Positions 1 to 7,103 of a DNA stretch of 10,607 bases are shown here, piece after piece. The translations under genes were made by a program, and so were the position numbers. Under the pieces are notes generated by a model. The model was not told the origin of the DNA and did no database searches. It saw only the letters and a list, made by a program, of their open reading frames with translations. Positions within the stretch are counted from its first letter, which is position 1; the number at the start of each line of letters is the position of its first letter. Source of the DNA: Nitrososphaerales archaeon TH5894. GTDB lineage: Archaea; Thermoproteota; Nitrososphaeria; Nitrososphaerales; Nitrososphaeraceae. The DNA lies in contig JAATVK010000040.1 of NCBI GenBank assembly GCA_014523485.1, positions 1 to 10,607 on the forward strand, in the 5' to 3' direction.

Positions 1-210
1 GCATTTGGATATAGATTAAATATTCCTGCAGGAACTTCTATAAGATTTGAACCAGGAGATTCTCGTGAAGTAGAACTTTGTGAACTTGGAGGAAAAAAAA
101 TCGTTTATGGATTCAATGGTCTTACTATGGGAGGACTAAAATCGACAAATGCTAAACAAGCTGCCCTTGAAAAAGCAAAAACACTTGGTTTCAAGGGATG
201 TAGTTCTTAG
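1..210 (+). CDS. ureB: Urease beta subunit UreB, C-terminal part (5' end outside window)
   Basis: This is the last 69 codons of the small structural subunit of urease, which with UreA and UreC forms the cytoplasmic nickel enzyme that hydrolyses urea to ammonia and carbamate. The frame is open from the first base to TAG at 208-210. The first residues, [19 protein letters not shown], match the conserved UreB core ([17 protein letters not shown] in Klebsiella), followed by REVEL and [11 protein letters not shown]. After the GGL, where short bacterial UreB proteins end, about 23 more residues follow ([12 protein letters not shown] near the end). This resembles the extended tails of some other beta subunits and is not a sign of damage. 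The stop lies 17 bases before ureC, so the two are surely cotranscribed. Whether ureA is separate or fused cannot be seen here. Confidence 0.95.
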   Translation, partial: AFGYRLNIPAGTSIRFEPGDSREVELCELGGKKIVYGFNGLTMGGLKSTNAKQAALEKAKTLGFKGCSS

Positions 211-213
211 GAG
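209..213 (+). promoter_or_regulatory. Ribosome binding site of ureC
   Basis: AGGAG overlaps the ureB stop codon and lies 14 bases before the ureC ATG at 228. A second purine-rich GAAGAG lies nearer the start. Its presence fits translation inside a polycistronic message, in contrast to the apparently leaderless genes elsewhere in the window. Confidence 0.5.
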
Positions 214-227
214 ATGAGAAGAAGAGT

Positions 228-1955
228 ATGGTTTTAAAATTAACTAGAAAACAATATACTGATCTTTTTGGTGCCTCTCAAGGAGATAAGATCAGATTGG
301 GAGATACTGATATTATTATAGAGGTTGAAAAAGATCTGATCTCTCCAGGTGATGAATGTGTTTTTGGAGGAGGAAAAACAATTAGAGATGGGCTTGCCCA
401 GGCATCAGGAGTTACCAATGCTAATGGTGCACTTGATTATGTAATTACAAATGCTGTTGTTCTTGATCCAATGGTTGGTATAGTTAAAGGAGATATTGGT
501 ATAAAGGATGGAAAAATTGCAGGAATTGGCAAGGCAGGGAATCCGTTAGTAATGGACAATGTAACTTCAAACATGATAGTTTCTGCCTGTACAGAGGCTA
601 CTGCGGGAGAGCACACAATATGTACACCAGGACATTGGGATACCCATGTCCATATGATATCTCCCCAACAATATACAGATGCAATAAGTAATGGCATTAC
701 TACCATGATCGGTGGAGGTACTGGTCCAGCTGATGGGACAGCTGCAACGACTTGCACTCCTGGTGTATTCAATATAAGCAGAATGATGGAAAGTGTAGAA
801 GATATTCCAATAAATTGGGGATTTCTTGGTAAAGGTAATGATTCTCATCCATCACTTGCTACGCTATTAGAACAGATCGAAGCTGGAGCATGCGGACTAA
901 AAGATCACGAGGATTGGGGTACCACTAACGCTGTTTTAGATGCATCACTTCGTGCTGTAGATGCCACTGATACACAATTAGCAATTCATACTGATTCAAT
1001 CAATGAGTGTGGATATGTAGAGGATACAATTAATGCAATAGACGGAAGAACAGTACATACATATCATACAGAAGGAGCAGGTGGAGGACATGCACCAGAT
1101 ATTATGAAAATAGCAGGAGAACAATTTGCTCTTCCTTCATCGACCAATCCAACTAGACCATATACTGTTAATACAGTCGATGAGCATTTAGATATGTTAA
1201 TGTTTTGTCATCACTTGAATCCAGCAGTCGCTGAAGATGTTGCCTTTGCAGAATCTAGGATTCGAGCAGAAACAATTGCTGCGGAAGATGTCTTACATGA
1301 CGAAGGTGTGTTGAGCATGTATTCTTCTGATAGTCAAGCTATGGGTCGAATAGGTGAAGTGGTTATTCGTGCATGGCAGACTGCCGACAAAATGAAAAAG
1401 ATGAAAGGAAAATTAGCAGAAGAAACAGGAGATAATGATAATATCAGAGCAAAAAGGTATATTGCCAAAACTACTATAAACTGTGCAATTACACATGGAG
1501 CTGCAGATGCTCTCGGTTCTCTTGAAGTTGGCAAATATGCAGATCTAGTAATGTATCCGACTGCGTTCTTTGGTGCAAAGCCAAAAATGATATTTAAAGG
1601 AGGCTTTATCGCTTGGTCGATAATGGGAGACACTAATGCATCCATACCAACCCCAGAACCTGTTTACTATAGACCAATGTTTGGAGCTTTAGGCAAAGCA
1701 GTAAAACGAACATCAATGACGTTTACATCTAAAGCAGCAGTCAACCTTGACGTAGGCAAAAAACTTGGATTAGAAAAGAGTCTCTTTCCTGTCCATAATT
1801 GTAGAAATATTGGTAAAAATGATATGGTTTGGAATAACAAGACCCCCGAAATTAGCATTGATCCCGAGACATATGAAGTTAAACTCGATGGAAAAATTGC
1901 AACTGTTGATCCAGCAAAGGAACTAGCTTTAGCACAAAGATACTTTATGGCATAG
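228..1955 (+). CDS. ureC: Urease alpha (catalytic) subunit UreC
   Basis: This is the catalytic subunit of urease, an amidohydrolase-type TIM barrel with a two-nickel centre; it releases ammonia and CO2 from urea. At 575 residues it has the usual length (about 570). All residues known to be required are present: H140 and H142 (HxH nickel ligands), K225 (the lysine that becomes carbamylated and bridges both nickels), H227 (substrate binding), H254 and H280 (nickel ligands), the flap pair C327/H328 in MFCHHL, and D368 in SSDSQAMGR. The [22 protein letters not shown] and [12 protein letters not shown] blocks are typical. Two changes stand out next to the ligands: PGHWDTHVH where bacterial and plant enzymes have PGGIDTHIH or similar, and LKDHEDWG where LK(I/L)HEDWG is usual. 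ATG at 228 gives the standard N-terminus ([12 protein letters not shown]). A T-rich terminator-like tract follows. Confidence 0.98.
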   Translation: MVLKLTRKQYTDLFGASQGDKIRLGDTDIIIEVEKDLISPGDECVFGGGKTIRDGLAQASGVTNANGALDYVITNAVVLDPMVGIVKGDIGIKDGKIAGIGKAGNPLVMDNVTSNMIVSACTEATAGEHTICTPGHWDTHVHMISPQQYTDAISNGITTMIGGGTGPADGTAATTCTPGVFNISRMMESVEDIPINWGFLGKGNDSHPSLATLLEQIEAGACGLKDHEDWGTTNAVLDASLRAVDATDTQLAIHTDSINECGYVEDTINAIDGRTVHTYHTEGAGGGHAPDIMKIAGEQFALPSSTNPTRPYTVNTVDEHLDMLMFCHHLNPAVAEDVAFAESRIRAETIAAEDVLHDEGVLSMYSSDSQAMGRIGEVVIRAWQTADKMKKMKGKLAEETGDNDNIRAKRYIAKTTINCAITHGAADALGSLEVGKYADLVMYPTAFFGAKPKMIFKGGFIAWSIMGDTNASIPTPEPVYYRPMFGALGKAVKRTSMTFTSKAAVNLDVGKKLGLEKSLFPVHNCRNIGKNDMVWNNKTPEISIDPETYEVKLDGKIATVDPAKELALAQRYFMA

Positions 1956-1993
1956 GGATAAAGAAAAAAAATTTCCCATTTTTTTGTTTTTTT
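1955..1993 (+). terminator. T-rich transcription terminator after ureC
   Basis: Directly after the ureC stop, a weak GGGA/TCCC hairpin (1955-1958 with 1974-1977) with an A-rich loop is followed by seven T, one G and seven T (1979-1993). Oligo-T tracts are sufficient for termination by archaeal RNA polymerase. A promoter-like TATA box follows at once, so at least part of the ureABC transcripts probably end here. Termination could be partial. Confidence 0.55.
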
Positions 1994-1997
1994 ATTA

Positions 1998-2031
1998 TTT
2001 AGATATATACCTCTTCTAAAGATTATATATT
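1998..2031 (+). promoter_or_regulatory. TATA-like promoter of the chaperonin-urease accessory block
   Basis: The sequence TTTAGATATATAC (1998-2010) is centred about 27 bases before the ATG at 2032, the spacing expected when transcription begins at or beside the start codon. No Shine-Dalgarno is visible between it and the ATG. This suggests a leaderless message beginning with the chaperonin and running into ureE, ureF, ureG and ureD. Confidence 0.55.
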
Positions 2032-3588
2032 ATGTCTAGTCTTAATCATGGAGTTTGGAGACCTATAGCTGAAAATGTTGAATTTAATGCTTTAGAATCA
2101 AATTCGCAGGCAGTAATGGCAGTTGCAGATACAGTAAGGACCACTTTGGGGCCAAAAGGTTTAGATAAACTCTTAATAGATCAAGCGATGAATAGGCACG
2201 TTTCAAATGATGGTGTAACCATTCTTCTCTCTTTAAAGGCAATTCATCCAGTTGCAAGGATGATAGTAGAAATCGCAGAAAGACAGGAGCAATTAGTGGG
2301 TGATGGGACCACTACTGCAGTAGTGATGGCATCAGAAATGATAAAAGAAGGTAAGAGGCTTATTAAAGAACTTGGAGTTCATCCTACGAAAGTAGTTGAG
2401 GGAATAGAAAATGGAGTAAAACATGCATGTAAAATTTTAGAAAAAGATGCCAAAAAAATATCTCTTGAAGATAAAGAATTGGAGCAAATTATAAAAACTT
2501 CCTTATCTTCAAAATTAGATGGTATTAACTTATCGGAGTTAGTAATAAAATCAATTAGGACAGTAGGAAATAATTCAATATATAATAATTTATTTGATTT
2601 TGATAAATCAATTAAAGTAATTAGAAAAACTAACGTTTCTGATACTGTTTTCAATGGTGTGGTTTTGGAAAGAAAACGTATGGATCAAGAAATGCCAATG
2701 CGAATATTAAAGCCTAAAATAATGATCGTTAAACTTGACTTAAAACCTGTAAAAGAATCTTGGTTGAAAGAAAATAATCGTTATGAAGAAATTTTAAATA
2801 TGGAAAATGATAGGTTGCTAAAATCTAAAAAAATTGTAAATGAAATTGTGGTTACTGGTGCTAATACTCTTCTAATATCTTCTCCAGAGGTAGATGAAGT
2901 TATAGAGAACCTCTTAGTGTCCAAAAATATCTTTGCAACAAGAATATCTTCTGATGAAATAGAATTTTTATCTAGATATACTGGTGCAAAACCTGTTCGG
3001 ATGATGGAAGATCTTAAGAACAATGGCATTCTTGGAAATGCTGACTCTATATACGAAGATGAAGATACTGGACTTATTTATATTGAAAATGGTTCTGGTA
3101 AAAATATAGTTACAATCATAGTCTCTGGAACAACTAAGGAAACTTCTCTTGAAAGATGGAGATCTGTTATTGATGGTGTCAATGCCTCAGAAGCTGCATT
3201 GAATAGAGGAATAGTTGCTGGTGGAGGAGCGGCAGAAATACATGTAATTGAAAAGTTAAAGAGCCTACGATTAAAGGGACTAGAACAAGTAGGGCTCGAT
3301 GTTGTAGCGTCAGCATTAGAAAGTATCATGCGACAGATCCTAACTAATGCTGGATTCAATGGATTAGAAAAAGTAATGGCAGCTAAAGCATCAAAACTAA
3401 ACATGGGAATTGATATTGACACAGGAGAGCTGGTAAATATGTTTGAAAACGGAATCCTAGATCCTCTATTGGTTAAATTAATGGCTCTTGAGGCAGCTGG
3501 CGAAATTTCAAAATCCGTTTTAAGGATAGATAGAAACCTTGCTGCAGAAGATCTTAGTCAGCAAAGTGTATCGGAAATTAAGAGGTAA
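2032..3588 (+). CDS. Divergent archaeal-type chaperonin (Cpn60/TCP-1 family), group III-like
   Basis: This is an ATP-driven double-ring chaperonin subunit of 518 residues, against about 545 for normal thermosome subunits. The equatorial ATP site is intact: TTLGPKG (37-43), NDGVTIL (59-65), GDGTTT (90-95, with D91), D381 as the probable catalytic aspartate, GGGAAE (397-402) and GIDIDTGE (459-466). The apical region includes the RMDQEMP segment (216-222) and a helical-protrusion stretch (about 240-270), as in group II chaperonins that close with a built-in lid. Unlike common thermosomes it has no glycine/methionine-rich tail and ends SEIKR. The 15 residues between D381 and GGG match GroEL spacing, one fewer than in thermosomes as I recall them. 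GPKGLD, NDGVTIL, NAGFNGLEKV and ALEAAGEI recall group III chaperonins described from Firmicutes. It lies between ureC and ureE with its own promoter, so urease or its accessory proteins are the inferred clients. It is unlikely to be the cell's main thermosome. Confidence 0.9.
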   Translation: MSSLNHGVWRPIAENVEFNALESNSQAVMAVADTVRTTLGPKGLDKLLIDQAMNRHVSNDGVTILLSLKAIHPVARMIVEIAERQEQLVGDGTTTAVVMASEMIKEGKRLIKELGVHPTKVVEGIENGVKHACKILEKDAKKISLEDKELEQIIKTSLSSKLDGINLSELVIKSIRTVGNNSIYNNLFDFDKSIKVIRKTNVSDTVFNGVVLERKRMDQEMPMRILKPKIMIVKLDLKPVKESWLKENNRYEEILNMENDRLLKSKKIVNEIVVTGANTLLISSPEVDEVIENLLVSKNIFATRISSDEIEFLSRYTGAKPVRMMEDLKNNGILGNADSIYEDEDTGLIYIENGSGKNIVTIIVSGTTKETSLERWRSVIDGVNASEAALNRGIVAGGGAAEIHVIEKLKSLRLKGLEQVGLDVVASALESIMRQILTNAGFNGLEKVMAAKASKLNMGIDIDTGELVNMFENGILDPLLVKLMALEAAGEISKSVLRIDRNLAAEDLSQQSVSEIKR

Positions 3589-3598
3589 ATGATGTAAT

Positions 3599-3994
3599 AT
3601 GCAAATCCGCCATTGTGTTGAAGAAAATAATGTGGATGAAAACCTGATTATCAAAAAACCTAAAGAAATTAGACATATAATAGCACAAGGAGGTAAAATA
3701 AAACAAATGTCAGGATTTATTGATCCTAGATCTCATCTTAATCTTGACTATCCTTTACATCGCGTCACCAAATGCGTAATAGCAAAAAAATTTGAAATAG
3801 GATCCGAATTGCTTTTTACCGGTTCTGGATTTACCTTTGCTATGGTAACTAAATCTCATTTTGAACATTATGGATACATAGATTATACAAAAAATCTTAC
3901 AGAAATGATAAATAAAGTCAATGATTTAAGAAACTCAAAATCCATTTATACAAGCAATCTTAAAAAATGTGATATAGAAGGGAATCTAAAGTAA
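3599..3994 (+). CDS. Unrecognised 131-residue protein of the urease accessory block
   Basis: I do not recognise this family. The protein is small, soluble-looking and basic, with no signal peptide or membrane segment. A mixed, probably alpha/beta core runs from about residue 18 (KKPKEIRHIIAQGG) to 95, and a helical tail with NLTEMINKVNDLRN covers about 99-112. Histidines and cysteines are fairly frequent (H5-C6, H26, H46, H54, C59, H87, H90, C124), including SHFEHYGY, so metal binding is possible but unproven. The ATG at 3599 is 10 bases after the chaperonin stop and is preceded by GAGG at 3582-3585. The stop is a single base before ureE. This tight packing between a chaperonin and UreE suggests a part in urease maturation or nickel handling, or an adaptor for the chaperonin. 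That is inference from position only. Confidence 0.8.
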   Translation: MQIRHCVEENNVDENLIIKKPKEIRHIIAQGGKIKQMSGFIDPRSHLNLDYPLHRVTKCVIAKKFEIGSELLFTGSGFTFAMVTKSHFEHYGYIDYTKNLTEMINKVNDLRNSKSIYTSNLKKCDIEGNLK

Positions 3995-3995
3995 T

Positions 3996-4511
3996 ATGAT
4001 TACAGTTAATCAAATTTTAGGTAATATCAATCAAAATTCTAATCTTAGGAAAAAATATGAAGAGATGTTAAAAAATAATCTTTGCGAAAGAGTAGTAATA
4101 ACTAGAATGGAATCAGAAAAATTAAGAATGAGAAAAAGTACAGATAAGAAAACTGATGTTGCTTTTATATTTGAACATAATCCGAATTTAAGAAATAATG
4201 ATATAATTTTTATGGATGACAACAAAATGATATTGCTGACACTTGAATCAGAGTCTGTAGCTATAATTACCTTCAAAGGTTACGAAAATAAAGAAAATAT
4301 TTTTCCACTCTCTGTTAAGATTGGACATCGCCTTGGTAATTTACATCGACCTATAAAGGTAACAAAAAATCAAGTAATTTTTCCATTGCAAGCTGAAACA
4401 GAACTGGAAATGCTAAAAAAGATGTTTTCATCATTTAATCAATTCATGGATATTCGAAGTGAGAACATGATCTTTGAACCAGATGAGGGATCAAATATTC
4501 ATGAGCACTAG
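3996..4511 (+). CDS. ureE: Urease accessory protein UreE (nickel metallochaperone)
   Basis: UreE is a cytoplasmic dimer that binds nickel and hands it to UreG during urease maturation. The protein has 171 residues, somewhat longer than the usual 150. The N-terminal, peptide-binding-like domain shows NQILGN (5-10) and RVVITRMESEKLRMRKS (32-48), aligned with the RxRxRV strand of other UreE proteins. The C-terminal metal-binding domain contains KIGHRLGNLHRPI (108-120). H117 corresponds to the conserved histidine at the dimer interface that holds nickel (H96 in Klebsiella). The long C-terminal histidine tail of some bacterial UreE proteins is reduced here to IHEH (H169, H171). ATG at 3996 is one base after the preceding stop, with GAAGGG 14 bases upstream. 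Its last codons overlap the start of ureF by 11 bases, pointing to translational coupling. Confidence 0.93.
   Translation: MITVNQILGNINQNSNLRKKYEEMLKNNLCERVVITRMESEKLRMRKSTDKKTDVAFIFEHNPNLRNNDIIFMDDNKMILLTLESESVAIITFKGYENKENIFPLSVKIGHRLGNLHRPIKVTKNQVIFPLQAETELEMLKKMFSSFNQFMDIRSENMIFEPDEGSNIHEH
4485..4490 (+). promoter_or_regulatory. Ribosome binding site that selects the ureF start
   Basis: GAGGGA lies 10 bases before ATG 4501 and inside ureE. It sits 3' of the earlier in-frame ATG at 4474, so it favours 4501 over 4474 as the ureF start. ATG 4546 has no comparable site. Confidence 0.55.
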
Positions 4512-5277
4512 ATTTAGTAATAAAATAGACGTTATTGATAATAATATGAAACATCATCACGCTCATGATCCTACCACCTGTGAGGATCCACTTATAGATG
4601 AGGTTAGTATGCTTCAGCTTGGAGATTCATTCTTCCCTACTGGAATGTATACCACGTCAAGTGGTCTAGAAACATTATTTTATGATAAAAGGATCAAAAC
4701 CAAGCAAGAAATCATAGAATTTATAACAGTTTGTTTACAATATCAAATAGGACCAGCTGATTGTGCCGCTCTCTCTAATGCATATGACTTTGCTAAAGAG
4801 CAAAATATTTCTAAAATAATAGAAATAGATCATATTCTGTTTTCAATGAAATTAATAAAAGAGATTCGTGAGGCTTCAATACGCTCAGGAAGACAACTTT
4901 TGAATTGTTTATTGAGCTTTGTTCCAGATAATAATTTAATTGCTTCATATTATACATCAATAAAGAATAAGACTGCAAATGGTACATATCCGGTTGCACT
5001 AGCACTGGCCTCAAATAGTTTAAATATAAAGAAAGAACGTGCATGTCTCATTTTATTGTATGGATTTACAGTTAGTGTCACAGGTGCGGCACTTAGACTT
5101 GGAATGTTACAACATTTTGAAGGACAACAGGTTATTCATGAGCTAAAACCAATTATGGGAAATGTTTTAAACAACAATATAACGAGACATTACTCCCAGT
5201 TATGGCAGTTTAGTCCCAGTGTAGATCTAGTTCAAATGACACATGAAAGAATGGATTCGAAAATGTTTATTACATAA
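4501..5277 (+). CDS. ureF: Urease accessory protein UreF
   Basis: UreF is an all-helical protein that, with UreD, recruits the UreG dimer and gates nickel insertion into apo-urease. With the start at 4501 it has 258 residues (most are 220-240). The family opening is seen as LQLGDSFFPTGMYTTSSGLE (38-57), matching LLQLxSPxLPVGGFxYSxGLE, followed by helices with GPADCAALSNAY and the late TGAALRLGMLQH block. The SHGLE/SQGLE histidine or glutamine is serine here. An unusual histidine cluster, KHHHAHD (17-23), with a nearby cysteine, precedes the family core and may bind nickel. ATG 4501 is chosen for its ribosome site (4485-4490) and an 11-base overlap with ureE. ATG 4546, right before the histidine cluster, is an alternative that would keep it. 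Confidence 0.9.
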   Translation: MSTRFSNKIDVIDNNMKHHHAHDPTTCEDPLIDEVSMLQLGDSFFPTGMYTTSSGLETLFYDKRIKTKQEIIEFITVCLQYQIGPADCAALSNAYDFAKEQNISKIIEIDHILFSMKLIKEIREASIRSGRQLLNCLLSFVPDNNLIASYYTSIKNKTANGTYPVALALASNSLNIKKERACLILLYGFTVSVTGAALRLGMLQHFEGQQVIHELKPIMGNVLNNNITRHYSQLWQFSPSVDLVQMTHERMDSKMFIT

Positions 5278-5298
5278 AATATCATTTATTATTTTTAG

Positions 5299-5973
5299 AT
5301 GACGTTTAAAAGAATTCCTAGAGTCGGTATTGGTGGCCCAGTAGGTTCTGGTAAGACGATGTTAATAGAACAATTTGTTCCATTATTAAGTCAAATAGGG
5401 TATAGAGTTGCTATTATTTCCAATGATGTAGTATCAAAAGAAGACGCTGATAGAATGAGAAGAAATTTGGCGTCAGAAAGAGGGCTTATGCCTGAAAGTC
5501 TAGTAATTGGTTTAGCCACAGGTGGATGTCCCCATACTGCAGTGAGAGAAGATCCTTCCATGAATCTTTCTGTAGTTGAAGATATTGAATCAGCTCATAA
5601 TGAAGAGTTGGATTTAATAATTATTGAAAGTGGTGGAGACAATATTACAACCACATTTAGCCCTGCTCTTGCTGATTATTTCATCTATATTATTGATGTC
5701 TCTGGAGGAGATAAATATCCACGAAAACGTGGTCTTGGCATTGAAAACTGTGATCTATTGGTAATTAATAAAATTGATCTAGCACCATATGTGGGAGCAG
5801 ATCTCAAGGCAATGGAACGCGATGCCAAATTAATTAGAAAGGATAAACCTTTTGTTTTTGTAAACTGTAAAACTGGCAAAGGAATTAAAGAAGTAGCAGA
5901 TAATATCGTGAAAAATGTATTATTTGAATTACCACCAAAAAAAAACGAGAAAAAAACTGAAAAAATGACTTGA
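5299..5973 (+). CDS. ureG: Urease accessory GTPase UreG
   Basis: UreG is a SIMIBI-class GTPase whose GTP-dependent dimer carries one nickel ion and delivers it to urease through the UreF/UreD complex. The 224 residues show GPVGSGKT (13-20, P-loop), SNDVVSKEDADRM (41-53, switch region; NDIYTKEDA is common elsewhere), ATGGCPHTAVRED (73-85) with the nickel-binding C77-P-H79, ESGGDN (110-115), SGGDKYPRKRGLGI (135-148) and NKID (157-160, guanine specificity). The C-terminal tail (212-224) is lysine-rich (PPKKNEKKTEK) and extends past the usual end. There is no N-terminal histidine stretch. The gene begins 21 bases after ureF, and no Shine-Dalgarno is visible in that gap, unlike its neighbours. The stop overlaps the ureD start. 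Confidence 0.97.
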   Translation: MTFKRIPRVGIGGPVGSGKTMLIEQFVPLLSQIGYRVAIISNDVVSKEDADRMRRNLASERGLMPESLVIGLATGGCPHTAVREDPSMNLSVVEDIESAHNEELDLIIIESGGDNITTTFSPALADYFIYIIDVSGGDKYPRKRGLGIENCDLLVINKIDLAPYVGADLKAMERDAKLIRKDKPFVFVNCKTGKGIKEVADNIVKNVLFELPPKKNEKKTEKMT

Positions 5974-6899
5974 ACGAACTAGAATATTTTATTCCAGACG
6001 ATATACCTCAGGAAGTATTATGTTACGAATCTGATCTTAGTCAACTAGGTGTTGGAAAAGCCGGAAAATTAGGGGCCATTTTTTTACTACTAGAAAAAAA
6101 TGATAAAGTAAATAAAACAGTTATCAAGGAACAATATTCAAAAGTACCTTTATTTACCCAAAGAGCTCTGTATCTTGAAGAAAGTCTTCCTTCTATGGCC
6201 TATATTTATATAATTTCTCCATCTGGGGGAATACTACAAGGTGATAGGTATAGAATTGATATAAAATTAGCTAAAAATGCAGTAGCCCATATAACTACTC
6301 AAGGCGCCACTAGGCTGTATAGAATGGATAAAAATTTTGCTACACAAATCTTGAATATATCATTAGAGAATAATTGCTATCTTGAATATGTTCCTGATCA
6401 AATAATCCCTTATAGAGACTCACGATTTTATCAAGCTGTAAATCTTAATGTAAATGATGATGCAACTTTAATTTATTCTGAAACTATAGTTCCTGGTCGG
6501 ATGGCCATGGGTGAGTATTTTGATTATGATGTATGTTATTTAAAGACTATAGCCAAAAGCCATAGTGGGTCATTAAAGCTTGTTGACACAGCATTACTAG
6601 AACCAAAAAAAAATCAATTAAAACGATTTGGGCTTCTCGAAGCATTTAATATGTTCTCAAATATGTATTTATTAGTTCCATATAAGTATGTAAATATCCT
6701 AAATGAAAAAATCAGCGAGGATCTAATTAATTACAATAAAGTACTAGCAAGGTGTTCAATATTACCTAATGATTCTGGATTAGTAGTGAGAATACTAGGT
6801 AACATGATTGATAATATCAAAGAAGTCACGCATCATATACTTAAAATCTGTAGGCAGGAAATTCTGGGAGCTGGATTTAGCGGTATTAGGAAGAATTGA
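5970..6899 (+). CDS. ureD: Urease accessory protein UreD (UreH), TTG start
   Basis: UreD is the scaffold that binds apo-urease and, with UreF and UreG, forms the channel for nickel transfer. The protein has 309 residues, somewhat longer than the usual 270. Typical blocks are SPSGGILQGDRYRIDI (about 88-103; PPGGxxxGD in the family), ITTQGATRLYRM (about 108-119), LEYVPDQIIPYRDSRF (about 134-149) and the late AGFSGIRKN end. The frame has a TGA at 5958-5960 and no ATG until codon 76, inside the conserved core. TTG at 5970 is therefore the only sensible start. It shares TTGA with the ureG stop, a four-base overlap that implies translational coupling. The conserved similarity starts around residue 30, so the first 30 residues are a lineage-specific extension. 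Confidence 0.92.
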   Translation: MNELEYFIPDDIPQEVLCYESDLSQLGVGKAGKLGAIFLLLEKNDKVNKTVIKEQYSKVPLFTQRALYLEESLPSMAYIYIISPSGGILQGDRYRIDIKLAKNAVAHITTQGATRLYRMDKNFATQILNISLENNCYLEYVPDQIIPYRDSRFYQAVNLNVNDDATLIYSETIVPGRMAMGEYFDYDVCYLKTIAKSHSGSLKLVDTALLEPKKNQLKRFGLLEAFNMFSNMYLLVPYKYVNILNEKISEDLINYNKVLARCSILPNDSGLVVRILGNMIDNIKEVTHHILKICRQEILGAGFSGIRKN

Positions 6900-6901
6900 T
6901 A

Positions 6902-6931
6902 TTTTTTGAACTTTATATTTATTATAAATAT
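6902..6931. terminator. Palindrome and T-run between convergent ureD and zinc-finger gene
   Basis: Six T (6902-6907) follow the ureD stop, then a perfect inverted repeat with 8-base arms and a 1-base centre (ATATTTAT-T-ATAAATAT, 6915-6931). It ends exactly at the stop codon of the minus-strand gene. The position between converging genes suggests a terminator, possibly for both directions. AT-only palindromes can arise by chance in such sequence. Confidence 0.4.
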
Positions 6932-7081
6932 TTATCGTGATATAGTCCAGAATTCTGTAATTTTGAGTCTATGATTTAAATTTTCTTTATGAATCTCAGC
7001 ATCTAGTTTGGTATCAAAAACCTTATCACAATCAAGACACCATGATGTTTGTTTCCTTGTACTTTTATCGAATGCATTCAA
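6932..7081 (-). CDS. C2H2 zinc-finger microprotein (49 residues, TTG start)
   Basis: This short minus-strand gene encodes 49 residues, ending with TAA (complement of 6932-6934). Its centre is a classical single zinc finger: W14, C15-x2-C18, then a hydrophobic VF (21-22), L26, H31 and H37, that is C-x2-C-x12-H-x5-H. The spacing and the conserved aromatic and leucine match C2H2 fingers. Small single-finger proteins are common in Nitrososphaeria and other archaea, and are thought to bind DNA, RNA or proteins. No in-frame ATG exists. TTG at 7079-7081 is the first plausible start after an in-frame stop upstream, and a TATA-like box lies about 27 bases before it, so the gene may be leaderless. The target is unknown. 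It converges on ureD, and the nearest upstream gene is divergent. Confidence 0.7.
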   Translation of the reverse strand: MNAFDKSTRKQTSWCLDCDKVFDTKLDAEIHKENLNHRLKITEFWTISR

Positions 7082-7103
7082 ATTATAAAACCCTTATCTA
7101 CTG

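Noticed and set aside
437..1858. Several open frames of 60-110 codons on the minus strand inside ureC
   Set aside because: They lie antisense to a fully conserved catalytic subunit, show no domain motif and have no promoter or ribosome site.
2379..3422. Antisense open frames inside the chaperonin gene
   Set aside because: They are shadows of the chaperonin coding sequence, with low-complexity Ser/Ile/Leu composition and no recognisable family.
4474..4500. ATG 4474 as the start of UreF
   Set aside because: It adds nine residues with no family similarity, overlaps ureE by 38 bases, and the GAGGGA ribosome site lies downstream of it and fits ATG 4501 instead.
7000..7074. ATG (complement of 7072-7074) as the start of a minus-strand gene in place of the zinc finger
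   Set aside because: That frame gives only a 24-residue peptide ending before the second zinc ligand pair and has no motif.
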